NCBI RefSeq assembly: GCF_004329815.1
Contig: NZ_SJPE01000003.1
Span: 1 to 64,000 of the forward strand
Length of the DNA stretch: 64,000 bases
Reading direction: 5' to 3'
Source: Flavobacterium silvisoli
Lineage (GTDB): Bacteria; Bacteroidota; Bacteroidia; Flavobacteriales; Flavobacteriaceae
In this document: positions 9,062-16,942 of the stretch, piece by piece
How the letters are laid out: every line of letters begins with the position of its first letter
How positions within the stretch are numbered: position 1 is the stretch's first letter
Notes under the pieces: model-generated
Told to the model about the DNA's origin: nothing
The model's database searches: none
Seen by the model: only the letters and a program-made list of their open reading frames with translations
Program-made: the position numbers and the translations under genes

Positions 9062-11029
9062 ATGAGTTTCAAGAAAACTTGGACTAAATTTTCAAAATGG
9101 TTTTTAACAAGGCCCAACACTACGGGTGCACTTGCCTCTTTATTATTATTAATACTCTTGAGCGTGGTGATAGGATTGCGCTACAGAGTGATTAAAGAAA
9201 ATCAGCAACATGAAATGTCAAACATCATTAATGTTGTGCATCAAAACATTCAACAGGTTTTAAAAAACAGTTATACAGCTACGCTTACGCTGGCCATGAC
9301 AATCAATGACAAGGGAATTCCGGAAAATTTTGATATTATAGCGCCACAGTTGGTCAATTCCAACGCCAGTATAGATGCCGTTCAATTGGTTCCCGGTGGT
9401 ATTATCAAATATGTGTATCCTTTGAACGGAAATGAAAGTGCCATTAACTATGACATCTTAAACACCCCGAGTGTTCAAAAAGAAGCCAGAAAATCGATAA
9501 AAACAAAACTGATATACTTTGCCGGCCCTCTCAAACTCAAGCAGGGCGGCATTGGAGTTGTGGGTCGATTACCTGTTTTTAAGAACAATAAATTCTGGGG
9601 GTTTTCTGCCGTGATTATTAAACTGGAAACCTTGTTCAAGCTTTCGGGTATAGAATCTATCAACAACAGTAAATATTACTTTCAGTTTTCAAAAGTAAAC
9701 CCCGATACTCATAAAGAAGAATTTTATCTTCCGGAAAAAGAAGATTTCTCTAAAAAATACTATCAAACCATAACCATACCTGACGGTGATTGGAAACTGT
9801 ATCTCATTGCCCGTGAGAAAAACGGAATACTACATCAGGTTACTACTTCTACCATTTTAGGGTTATTACTGGCTTTAATGTCGGGACTTTGGGTTGCCTC
9901 TATCATGAAAAAACCGGCCAAACTGCAATTGCAGATATACGAACAAGCCAAAAAAATATTGTACAATGAAGCCGAATTCAAAACTATTTTTGAACAGGCC
10001 CCGGTAGGCATAGCCCGTGTAGATGCACAAAATGGGAATTTCATTACAGTAAACGATGAATATTGTCGAATTTTGGGATATACTGAGAGTGAACTAATTC
10101 AAATGAATTTCCAATCCCTGACCCATCCGGATGATGTGGAAGATGATATTGCCAATATGGACTTACTCAAAAAAGGAGTCATTAATGAATTTGACAAAGA
10201 AAAGAGATACATCCACAAATCGGGAAGAACGGTTTGGGTGAATCTGATTGTTTCGAAACTGTGGAAAAAAAATGAAACACCTACCAACAATATTGCCATT
10301 ATAGAGGATATTACCGAAAAAAAGAGAGCCGAGGAAGAGCTGAAACAATCTTTTGAAATTGTATCAGAACAAAACAAACGACTGCTCAATTTTTCCTATA
10401 TCGTATCGCACAACCTGCGTTCACACACCAGTAATATTGAAACCATTTCGAGCTTTTTGGAAACTGCCGAAACCAAAGATGAACGCGATGAAATGATTGG
10501 TTTGCTCAAAAAAGTATCGGCTTCTTTAAACGAAACCATGAGCAACCTCAACGAGGTTGTAAGCATCAGAACCAATATTAATCTGACTATTGAACGTTTA
10601 AATCTTCATGAATATATTGAAAAAGCCAAGACTGTTCTAACCGAACAAATTGCCAAAAAGAAAGCTACCATTTACAATGAAGTAGACCCTACAATAGAGG
10701 TGAAATACAATACCGCCTATCTGGAGAGTATTCTTTTAAATTTCATTTCCAATGCCGTGCGGTACAGTCATCCTGACAGAAAGCCGGAAATATTCATTTC
10801 CTATGATTCCGATTCAAAAACCATGAAAATAAAAGATAATGGTATTGGTATTGACATGGCCAAAAACGGCGATAAATTATTCGGTATGTACAAAACGTTT
10901 AACAATAATCCCGACTCAAAAGGAATCGGTTTATTCATCACCAAAAGCCAAGTGGAAGCCATGGGCGGAAAAATTGAAACCGAAAGTGAACTCAATAAAG
11001 GAACTACATTTACCATTTATTTCAAATGA
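9062..11029 (+). CDS. CHASE-PAS sensor histidine kinase
   Basis: 655 residues from the ATG at 9062. An upstream in-frame ATG at 8996 would add 22 residues over a promoter-like TACCTTTA (9016-9023), so the later start is preferred. Order: TM1 (ALASLLLLILLSVVIGL), an extracellular CHASE ligand domain (about 50-260, with APQLVNSNASIDAVQLVPGG), TM2 (ILGLLLALMSGLWVASI), a PAS domain (FKTIFEQAPVGIARVDA), a DHp helix with H-box SYIVSHNLRSH, and a HATPase (NFISNAVRYSH, DNGIGID, GIGLFI). The SHNLRSH variant is common in Bacteroidota. Its stop overlaps the start of the receiver gene as ATGA, so the two form a two-component pair. The ligand is unknown. Confidence 0.9.
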   Translation: MSFKKTWTKFSKWFLTRPNTTGALASLLLLILLSVVIGLRYRVIKENQQHEMSNIINVVHQNIQQVLKNSYTATLTLAMTINDKGIPENFDIIAPQLVNSNASIDAVQLVPGGIIKYVYPLNGNESAINYDILNTPSVQKEARKSIKTKLIYFAGPLKLKQGGIGVVGRLPVFKNNKFWGFSAVIIKLETLFKLSGIESINNSKYYFQFSKVNPDTHKEEFYLPEKEDFSKKYYQTITIPDGDWKLYLIAREKNGILHQVTTSTILGLLLALMSGLWVASIMKKPAKLQLQIYEQAKKILYNEAEFKTIFEQAPVGIARVDAQNGNFITVNDEYCRILGYTESELIQMNFQSLTHPDDVEDDIANMDLLKKGVINEFDKEKRYIHKSGRTVWVNLIVSKLWKKNETPTNNIAIIEDITEKKRAEEELKQSFEIVSEQNKRLLNFSYIVSHNLRSHTSNIETISSFLETAETKDERDEMIGLLKKVSASLNETMSNLNEVVSIRTNINLTIERLNLHEYIEKAKTVLTEQIAKKKATIYNEVDPTIEVKYNTAYLESILLNFISNAVRYSHPDRKPEIFISYDSDSKTMKIKDNGIGIDMAKNGDKLFGMYKTFNNNPDSKGIGLFITKSQVEAMGGKIETESELNKGTTFTIYFK

Positions 11030-11433
11030 AAAACAAAGTAATCTGCATAATTGATGACGATCCTATTTATCAATTACTGATCAATAAGATTATTGCCATG
11101 TCGGAAACCGAATATGATGTTGTTTCCTTTAAAAATGGTAAAGAAGCCTTGGACAGTTTTAAGGCTGATTTGGAAAAAAACAAAAAAATGCCCGAAATTA
11201 TTCTGCTCGATATTGAAATGCCCATCATGGATGGTTGGGATTTTATGACGCAAATCGAAAAGTCGCTCTCCGGAAAAACAGATCAGACGGCTATTTATAT
11301 AGTTAGTTCTTCGATTGCTTATGAAGATAAAGAAAAGGCCAAAACATTTCCAGAAATAATGGGTTATTTTTCAAAACCAATTGACAGCAGTAAGATTTTA
11401 GAAATAACCAAACACGTGACTAAAGGTGAATAA
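11026..11433 (+). CDS. Single-domain response regulator
   Basis: 135 residues consisting only of a receiver domain: acidic pair IIDDD near the N-terminus, phospho-acceptor Asp in IILLDIEMPIMDGWD, conserved Ser in IVSSS and Lys in YFSKPID. No output domain, so it works through protein contacts or a phosphorelay. Its ATG overlaps the TGA of the kinase gene by 4 bases, pointing to that kinase as its partner. Confidence 0.92.
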   Translation: MKNKVICIIDDDPIYQLLINKIIAMSETEYDVVSFKNGKEALDSFKADLEKNKKMPEIILLDIEMPIMDGWDFMTQIEKSLSGKTDQTAIYIVSSSIAYEDKEKAKTFPEIMGYFSKPIDSSKILEITKHVTKGE

Positions 11434-11498
11434 CGTTATACTTTGCTCCGTTTTTTCATCTCAAATTATCATACTTTTACGCCTTTAATTATACAATA

Positions 11499-12290
11499 AT
11501 GCCGGAACTTTTAGGATATATCGGAGCTTTATGCATAGGATTAGTATTGGGTATTACGGGTGGAGGCGGCTCTATATTAACCGTTCCGATTTTGGTGTAT
11601 GTACTGCATTTAAACCCTCTGATTGCCACGGCTTATTCTCTTTTCATTGTGGGTACAACTTCTGCTTTCGGAACCATCAGCAATTTTAAAAAAGGATTGG
11701 TCGCTCCAAAAACAGCCCTGCAATTTGCCATACCATCTGTAATAGGTGTTTACCTCACCCGAAAATTCATCATACACCTCCTACCCGATGTTATTTTCTA
11801 TTTTGGTTCCTCTCAGCTCAACAAAGCCACATTTCTGATGCTGATTTTTGCTGTAGTCATGTTTTTGGCAGCCTATTCTATGCTCAAACCGGCAAAAGTG
11901 GTGAATGAAAAAGAGGAAAAAAACAAAAACCCGTACATGGTTGTCATTCAATTATTTTTTGTCGGGATTTTAATTGGTATGATTGGAGCCGGCGGTGGTT
12001 TTTTGATTATACCGGCTTTAGTACAATTAGCCAAGTTACCCATAAAAAAGGCAATCGGCACATCATTGTTGATTATTACCATTAATTCACTGATTGGTTT
12101 CCTGGGCGATGTGCAAAACAGCACTATTGACTGGACTTTTTTACTGACATTCACGTCGATATCCATAGTGGGAATAATCATTGGCCTGAGAATTCAACAG
12201 CACATCAATGAAAAACTGCTGCGCAAAATATTCGGATTCTTTGTTTTAGCCATGTCCGTTTTGATTTTGTATAAAGAAGTTTTTTCATAA
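11499..12290 (+). CDS. TauE/SafE-family sulfite or organosulfonate exporter
   Basis: 263 residues with about eight membrane segments. Two inverted TauE/SafE repeats each carry a Gly-rich loop: GITGGGGSILTVPILVYVL near the start and IGAGGGFLIIPALVQLA near residue 160. The family exports sulfite, sulfoacetate or related C2 sulfonates. It sits 64 bases before a persulfide dioxygenase/rhodanese gene whose product makes sulfite, so sulfite efflux is the most economical reading. The substrate is inference. Confidence 0.85.
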   Translation: MPELLGYIGALCIGLVLGITGGGGSILTVPILVYVLHLNPLIATAYSLFIVGTTSAFGTISNFKKGLVAPKTALQFAIPSVIGVYLTRKFIIHLLPDVIFYFGSSQLNKATFLMLIFAVVMFLAAYSMLKPAKVVNEKEEKNKNPYMVVIQLFFVGILIGMIGAGGGFLIIPALVQLAKLPIKKAIGTSLLIITINSLIGFLGDVQNSTIDWTFLLTFTSISIVGIIIGLRIQQHINEKLLRKIFGFFVLAMSVLILYKEVFS

Positions 12291-12329
12291 AGTATTTCTA
12301 AATGCACGCCGTTTTAAACCACTATTCTT

Positions 12330-12337
12330 TAATTTTG
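12330..12337 (+). promoter_or_regulatory. -7 element, TAATTTTG
   Basis: TAATTTTG fits the Bacteroidota TAnnTTTG -7 box and lies 17 bases before the start codon of the persulfide dioxygenase gene. No good -33 TTTG is seen at the expected distance, so the match is partial. Confidence 0.4.
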
Positions 12338-12353
12338 TACAAATCTTTTTCTT

Positions 12354-13772
12354 ATGAAAATCGAACAAATATACACCGGATGCATTGCCCAAGCGGCCTA
12401 TTATTTAGAAAGCAACGGCGAGGCAGCCATCTTTGACCCGTTGCGCGAAGTGCAGCCTTACTTAGATAAAGCACAAAAAGATAATGCCAAAATAAAATAC
12501 ATTTTCGAAACCCATTTTCATGCTGATTTCGTCTCAGGACATTTGGATTTGGCGAAAAAAAGCGGTGGAAAAATTGTATACGGTCCAACTGCCAACCCTG
12601 AGTTTGAAGCCATCATAGCCGAAGACCATCAAGAGTTTAAAGTAGGTAATTATACCATAAAAGCGTTACACACTCCAGGTCACACTCTGGAAAGCACCTG
12701 TTACTTACTCATTGATGAAAACGGCAAGCAACACGGAATCATTACCGGAGATACGCTTTTCATAGGCGATGTTGGCCGTCCTGATTTAGCACAAGCCCTG
12801 ACAGAAGAATTGACTCAGGAAAAACTGGCTTCTTATCTCTTTGATTCGCTACGCAACAAAATCATGCCGCTTGCAGACGATTTAATTGTTTATCCGAGTC
12901 ATGGTGCCGGCAGTGCTTGCGGTAAAAACATGAGTAAAGAAACTACGGATACCTTGGGCAACCAAAAAAAGAGCAACTATGCGCTCAGAGCTGATATGAC
13001 CAAAGACGAATTCATCAAAGAATTACTGGAAGGTCTAGGAACTCCACCAGCCTATTTCCCTCAGAATGTATTACTGAACATCAAAGGATACGAAAGTCTG
13101 GATACCGTAATGACAAAAAGTAAAATAGCGCTTTCGGCCAATGAATTTGAAGCAATAGCCAATCAAGGTGATGTGGTGGTTCTGGATGTGCGCCATGAAA
13201 ATGATTTTGTAAAAGCCCATATTCCTAACTCAATCTTTATCGGCATTCAGGGTAATTTTGCTCCTTGGGTAGGTTCATTGCTGAGAGATGTTAATCAAAA
13301 ACTGCTTTTAGTCATACCGGAAGGACGTGAAGAAGAAACCATCACGCGCTTGTCACGTGTAGGATTTGATCACGTTTTGGGTTACCTGAAAGGAGGTATA
13401 GATTCCTGGACTGCAGCCGGTTTTGAAACCGATTCGGTACCTTCAATCTCCCCCGAAACTTTTGCGCAACAACTCACTCCTGACAGTTTGGTGATTGATG
13501 CCCGTAAGCCCGGAGAGTTTGAAGCCGAACATGTAGAACATGCGATAAATCTTCCTTTGGATAACGTAAATGAAAACTTTCAAAGCATTCCGAAAGAGAG
13601 TACTTTCTTTTTGCATTGTGCCGGTGGATATCGTTCTGTCATCATGGCTTCCATCTTAAAATCAAGAGGCATTCACAATTTTATCAATATCGAAAAAGGA
13701 ATGAACGGAATCAAGCAAACCTCGGCACCTTGTACACAATTTGTTTGTCCTTCCACGCAAAATAAATCATAA
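12354..13772 (+). CDS. Persulfide dioxygenase-like MBL hydrolase fused to two rhodanese domains
   Basis: 472 residues. The N-terminal 250 are an ETHE1/Blh-type metallo-beta-lactamase fold: iron-binding THFHADFVSGH (His54, His56, Asp58), HTPGHT (His110), TGDTLFIGDVGRPD and a final His in YPSHGAG. Two rhodanese modules follow: residues about 255-345, where the loop reads VIPEGREEE with no Cys, and about 365-465, with an active-site Cys in FLHCAGGYRS. The layout matches CstB-type enzymes that oxidise persulfide to sulfite and move sulfane sulfur to thiosulfate. It acts in the cytoplasm on glutathione- or other low-molecular-weight-thiol-type persulfides. The TauE neighbour supports sulfide or persulfide detoxification. 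Confidence 0.85.
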   Translation: MKIEQIYTGCIAQAAYYLESNGEAAIFDPLREVQPYLDKAQKDNAKIKYIFETHFHADFVSGHLDLAKKSGGKIVYGPTANPEFEAIIAEDHQEFKVGNYTIKALHTPGHTLESTCYLLIDENGKQHGIITGDTLFIGDVGRPDLAQALTEELTQEKLASYLFDSLRNKIMPLADDLIVYPSHGAGSACGKNMSKETTDTLGNQKKSNYALRADMTKDEFIKELLEGLGTPPAYFPQNVLLNIKGYESLDTVMTKSKIALSANEFEAIANQGDVVVLDVRHENDFVKAHIPNSIFIGIQGNFAPWVGSLLRDVNQKLLLVIPEGREEETITRLSRVGFDHVLGYLKGGIDSWTAAGFETDSVPSISPETFAQQLTPDSLVIDARKPGEFEAEHVEHAINLPLDNVNENFQSIPKESTFFLHCAGGYRSVIMASILKSRGIHNFINIEKGMNGIKQTSAPCTQFVCPSTQNKS

Positions 13773-13790
13773 AAAAAGAATAATATCACC

Positions 13791-13819
13791 TTGTGCACTT
13801 ACCAAATTAGATACATTTG
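13791..13819 (+). promoter_or_regulatory. Promoter TTG-N18-TACATTTG
   Basis: TTG at 13791-13793 and TACATTTG at 13812-13819 match the Bacteroidota -33/-7 consensus with correct spacing, 22 bases before the ATG at 13842. It rules out a start at 13791 for the downstream gene. Confidence 0.75.
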
Positions 13820-13841
13820 CACAGAATTTAATAAACACATA

Positions 13842-15002
13842 ATGAAAAAAATATTTGTTTTAGTAGCCGCAGCAACGACACTATTTTCATGTAGTAAAGT
13901 AGCCGATGGTGAATATTTGATTACCGGAAAAGTAAAAGGGTTGAAATCGGGTTTGGTTTTTTTACAAAAAGAAAATCCGAACGGAATGGGGTTGCTTACT
14001 GTTGATACCGTTAAAATTGTTGATGAAAAGTTCGAAATCAAAGGAAAAGCAGATGAACCGGCTATCAGTTTAATCGAAATACAAAAAGTAAATGGTAAAG
14101 TACCTTTTATTTTAGAAGAAGGGGAAATTACCATTGAAGTAGATAAAGACAGCATTTTTAAATCTAAAATTGCCGGTACGTACAGCAACGATGAGTTTTA
14201 CAAATTCAATGAAGAATCGGGAAAAATCAAAAAAGGCTTGCAACAAAAAGTGATGGATTTTCAAATGAAAAACATGGCTAAAATGAATGAAGCCACCAAA
14301 AATAAAGACACTGCAACCATCAATACGTTGCGAAAACAATACGAAGACCTCCAAAAAGGGATTACCGATTTTACTTTTAACTACCCCAAAAGCCATCCGA
14401 AATCATTCATCAGCGTTTTGATTGTACAGGCTATGTTTAACAATCCTAAATTTAAACCTGCTGACATTGAGGCTGTATACAATACTTTGGATGAAACTTT
14501 AAAGAAAACCAAACCAGGTAAAAAAATCGTAGAGAATTTAGAAAACATCAAAAAACAGGAAAAAGCCAAAAGCAATGTAAGTATTGGTGCTATGGCTCCC
14601 AACTTCAAAGCTCCTAATCCGGAAGGTAAAATGGTGTCTTTAAAAGAAAGTTTGGGGAAAGCAACATTGATTGATTTTTGGGCTTCCTGGTGTGCTCCTT
14701 GCAGACAGGCTAACCCTTCTGTAGTTGCGCTTTACAACGAGTTTCATGCTAAGGGATTAAACATCATCAGTGTTTCATTAGACAACGATGCTGCAAAATG
14801 GAAAGAAGCCATTGCCAAAGATAAGTTGACTTGGACACAGGTTTCCAACCTAAAGGAAATGAATGATCCGATTGCGCTTCAATACGGCGTAAATCAGATT
14901 CCGTCTACTTTTTTATTAGGTGCTGACGGCAAAATTGTGGCTGTTGATTTGTCCGGTGAGGCATTGAAAGCAAAAATCAGTGAACTATTGGCTGCGAAAT
15001 AA
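13842..15002 (+). CDS. TlpA-like thioredoxin lipoprotein with DUF4369-type N-domain
   Basis: 386 residues from the ATG at 13842, chosen because the promoter covers the upstream extension. The lipoprotein signal is MKKIFVLVAAATTLFSC. Residues about 25-130 form the beta-rich DUF4369 domain (ITGKVKGLKSGLVFLQKEN). A charged helical linker follows, then an AhpC/TSA-TlpA thioredoxin domain with the redox pair in DFWASWCAPCRQANPS and cis-Pro region QIPSTFLLG. A membrane-anchored periplasmic thiol-disulfide oxidoreductase; such proteins serve cytochrome maturation or repair of exported thiols. The persulfide enzyme upstream may be a coincidental neighbour, since this gene has its own promoter. Confidence 0.88.
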   Translation: MKKIFVLVAAATTLFSCSKVADGEYLITGKVKGLKSGLVFLQKENPNGMGLLTVDTVKIVDEKFEIKGKADEPAISLIEIQKVNGKVPFILEEGEITIEVDKDSIFKSKIAGTYSNDEFYKFNEESGKIKKGLQQKVMDFQMKNMAKMNEATKNKDTATINTLRKQYEDLQKGITDFTFNYPKSHPKSFISVLIVQAMFNNPKFKPADIEAVYNTLDETLKKTKPGKKIVENLENIKKQEKAKSNVSIGAMAPNFKAPNPEGKMVSLKESLGKATLIDFWASWCAPCRQANPSVVALYNEFHAKGLNIISVSLDNDAAKWKEAIAKDKLTWTQVSNLKEMNDPIALQYGVNQIPSTFLLGADGKIVAVDLSGEALKAKISELLAAK

Positions 15003-15027
15003 AATGCAAATGAGCATTACTTTTAAG

Positions 15028-15045
15028 AATCTCCTTCGGGAGATT
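15028..15045 (+). terminator. Rho-independent terminator
   Basis: Stem aatctcc/ggagatt with a UUCG tetraloop, followed by a run of seven T's. It closes the TlpA-like gene. Confidence 0.9.
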
Positions 15046-15105
15046 TTTTTATTTTACTCAAAACCAAATCATTAAAAAAACCTTCAATAAAATACCCGGT
15101 TTTTG

Positions 15106-15136
15106 TTTGCGAACGTCAAAAGTGTTTTTATATTTG
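15106..15136 (+). promoter_or_regulatory. tRNA promoter TTTG-N19-TATATTTG
   Basis: TTTG at 15106-15109 and TATATTTG at 15129-15136 are an exact match to the Bacteroidota housekeeping consensus with 19-base spacing, 17 bases before the mature tRNA. Confidence 0.85.
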
Positions 15137-15153
15137 CAACCGCGCAAAGCGAT

Positions 15154-15235
15154 GGGGAGATACTCAAGCGGCCAACGAGGGCGGACTGTAAATCCGCTGA
15201 CTAAGTCTTCGCAGGTTCGAATCCTGCTCTCCCCA
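15154..15235 (+). tRNA. tRNA-Tyr (GTA)
   Basis: 82 bases forming a full cloverleaf. The acceptor stem GGGGAGA/TCTCCCC has discriminator A. The anticodon stem is gcgga/tccgc with GTA at 15188-15190. A long class II variable arm follows, then T-arm gcagg-ttcgaat-cctgc. CCA is not encoded. A degenerate copy of its 3' end lies at 35217-35240. Confidence 0.97.
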
Positions 15236-15238
15236 CAA
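15214..15238 (+). repeat. Left copy of tRNA-Tyr 3'-end direct repeat (candidate attL)
   Basis: The 25-base segment from the T-arm to just past the acceptor stem is repeated at 35217-35240 with one missing base and two substitutions, including 13 identical bases in a row (atcctgctctccc). The tRNA stays intact on this side, as expected at an integrase target. See 35217-35240. Confidence 0.5.
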
Positions 15239-15258
15239 GAAAAAAAACAAAAGAACTC

Positions 15259-15292
15259 AAAACCCTGTAAATCTTAAGATTTGCAGGGTTTT
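15259..15292 (+). terminator. Terminator after tRNA-Tyr
   Basis: Long inverted repeat (aaaaccctgtaaatctt / aagatttgcagggtttt, one G-T-type mismatch) with almost no loop, ending in T's, 24 bases after the tRNA. Confidence 0.85.
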
Positions 15293-15404
15293 TGCTTTTC
15301 AATGTGTTATTTTCTATTTAAAAAAACAGAAGTTTTACCTACCAACAAAAAGTCATACAACATATTTATCAAACCTTTGTGAATGGGAGTGTTGATCATT
15401 TTAA

Positions 15405-15536
15405 TTTAAAATATGAAATTGTTGGGTATCTGGATATAAAATTTCAACAACCAGCACAGCTCATCTTTAAATCAAACTAAACAACTCTATTGATTTCATC
15501 AAGAAGGCAGCAAATCAGATTGTTTCATATTTTAAA
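15405..15536. repeat. 14-bp perfect inverted repeat spanning about 130 bases
   Basis: TTTAAAATATGAAA (15405-15418) and its exact reverse complement TTTCATATTTTAAA (15523-15536) flank 104 bases without a gene, between tRNA-Tyr and the next coding region. It could be a remnant of a small mobile element or a long-range hairpin. No transposase or target duplication is seen. Confidence 0.4.
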
Positions 15537-15591
15537 AAAGACATAAATAAAATCCGTAACTTGGTACTTCTTTATAGTAATTCAAAGAATT

Positions 15592-15900
15592 ATGGAGCCA
15601 ATGACCACTTTAACAGAAGTTTTAGAAATTTTAAAGAAAGAGGGATACACTACAGATTTTAATCTTAAAAGTTCATGTCTGGCTTGTGTTGAAAATAATT
15701 TACAAATTAATCCGGAGGATTTTGTTGTTGACAGGCATTATCGGTTTGAAGCCGGCAATGATCCGGGTGACGAAGCAATCCTTTACGCAATTTCTTCCGA
15801 AAAATACAACTTAAAAGGCACTTTAATCAATGGCTACGGAATCTACAGTGATGACATTTCAAATGAAATGATGAGGGCTTTGCAGCCAAAACAACATTGA
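15592..15900 (+). CDS. Small conserved Bacteroidota protein (about 100 aa)
   Basis: 102 residues, soluble. Recognisable features are LKKEGYTTDFNLKSSCLAC, the acidic FVVDRHYRFEAGNDPGDEAI and ILYAISSEKYNLKG. Such proteins are widespread in Bacteroidota and often carry the label 'phosphoribosylpyrophosphate synthetase', which the sequence does not support: it is too short and lacks the PRPP loop. Two Cys spaced CLAC might bind metal or be redox-active. It lies 29 bases before the AraC regulator gene, possibly cotranscribed. Function unknown. Confidence 0.75.
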   Translation: MEPMTTLTEVLEILKKEGYTTDFNLKSSCLACVENNLQINPEDFVVDRHYRFEAGNDPGDEAILYAISSEKYNLKGTLINGYGIYSDDISNEMMRALQPKQH

Positions 15901-15929
15901 CTTATAGTATTATCGAATAAATAAAAATT

Positions 15930-16817
15930 GTGAAAAATACTGACCGCACTTTTTTTGAAGGATTATATGGCAAAAGTTCTATTGATTTTGTGAATGGACT
16001 GGTTTACGTTCACCCTTTTGGCGTCATTGGAAAGGAAAACAATAACAATGTAAAACCTCACATTCACAACAATCAGTTTCAAATCTTTATCATTATCGAA
16101 GGTAGTACAATGCTGCTTCACAATGACGAAAGAATCCCTGTAGCAGCACCTTCTTTCATAACTATCCCCAAGAATACAGAACACGGTTTTGAACATCTTA
16201 CGGAAATGAAAGGTTGGATTATCAGCCTCTCCGATGCCGTATTAGAACACATGATTAAAAGAGAAACCGAAGCAGTTATAGCCATAGAGACTTTTCAACT
16301 CACCGCGGTCACAAAAGATGATTTTTCCGAAACAGTCTTTAACAGTATGCTAGAGTGCGTAACAGAATACCAACAGGAAAATTTGGGAAAATTGTTAATG
16401 CTGGAAAGCATCATAGGCAAAATCATTGTACAATTGAGCCGGATTCCTAAAAGCACACCACTCAGAATCTTCAACAAAGACAATTCCTCCATCATTTATT
16501 TTCGGAGGTTTTCCCAACTCATTCGCGAAAGCCGTACCTACAAAAAAACCATCGAACAGTACGCTGCCGATTTAAATATTACGCCGGGCCATTTAAACCG
16601 TATTTGCAGCATCGTTGCCCAACAACACCCTAAAGAGGTCATCACCGATTTCTTTATCAATGAATCCAAATTCCTTTTGTCCGATATTGAAAAAAGCATC
16701 AATGAAATTGGATACGACATTGGCTTTGAAGACCCCAGTTATTTCTCCCGAATATTTAAAAAGAAAACAGGATTCACACCTAATGAGTTCCGAAAAACTA
16801 TAGGTATCAAATCGTAA
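15930..16817 (+). CDS. AraC-family regulator with cupin N-domain, next to the catechol operon
   Basis: 295 residues from a GTG codon; no ATG near the N-terminus would keep the cupin domain. Residues about 30-115 are cupin-like (VKPHIHNNQFQIFIIIEGST, then FITIPKNTEHGFEH). Residues about 190-290 are a double HTH of the AraC/XylS type (YAADLNITPGHLNRIC, then EIGYDIGFEDPSYFSRIFKKKTGFTPNEFR). The cupin part probably binds an aromatic acid. It lies 126 bases upstream of catB on the same strand, so it is the first candidate for an activator of the catechol operon; this role is inferred from position and family. Confidence 0.88.
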   Translation: MKNTDRTFFEGLYGKSSIDFVNGLVYVHPFGVIGKENNNNVKPHIHNNQFQIFIIIEGSTMLLHNDERIPVAAPSFITIPKNTEHGFEHLTEMKGWIISLSDAVLEHMIKRETEAVIAIETFQLTAVTKDDFSETVFNSMLECVTEYQQENLGKLLMLESIIGKIIVQLSRIPKSTPLRIFNKDNSSIIYFRRFSQLIRESRTYKKTIEQYAADLNITPGHLNRICSIVAQQHPKEVITDFFINESKFLLSDIEKSINEIGYDIGFEDPSYFSRIFKKKTGFTPNEFRKTIGIKS

Positions 16818-16892
16818 TTTGCATCATTTGTGATAGTAATAGCGTAAAAGTCCTATTCCCAAAACGTGATTTCAAAATAACTTTGTCATAAC

Positions 16893-16931
16893 AGTGAGCA
16901 AGTGCTTACTAACTGATTGAGTACTCACTAA
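16893..16931. promoter_or_regulatory. Tandem pseudo-palindromes before catB (candidate operators)
   Basis: Two related 12-base sites, agtgcttactaa (16901) and agtactcactaa (16920), repeat at 19-base spacing, 10 of 12 matching. Each sits on a dyad: AG-n-AAG-tg-CTT-n-CT for the first, perfect TGAGTACTCA (16918-16927) for the second. The form suits a TetR dimer or AraC half-sites. They cover the region just before the catB start at 16943. Confidence 0.5.
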
Positions 16932-16942
16932 TTTCTGAAATC

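Noticed and set aside
15592..15900. Phosphoribosylpyrophosphate synthetase label
   Set aside because: The protein is only 102 residues and lacks the PRPP-binding loop; the common label appears to be transferred in error.
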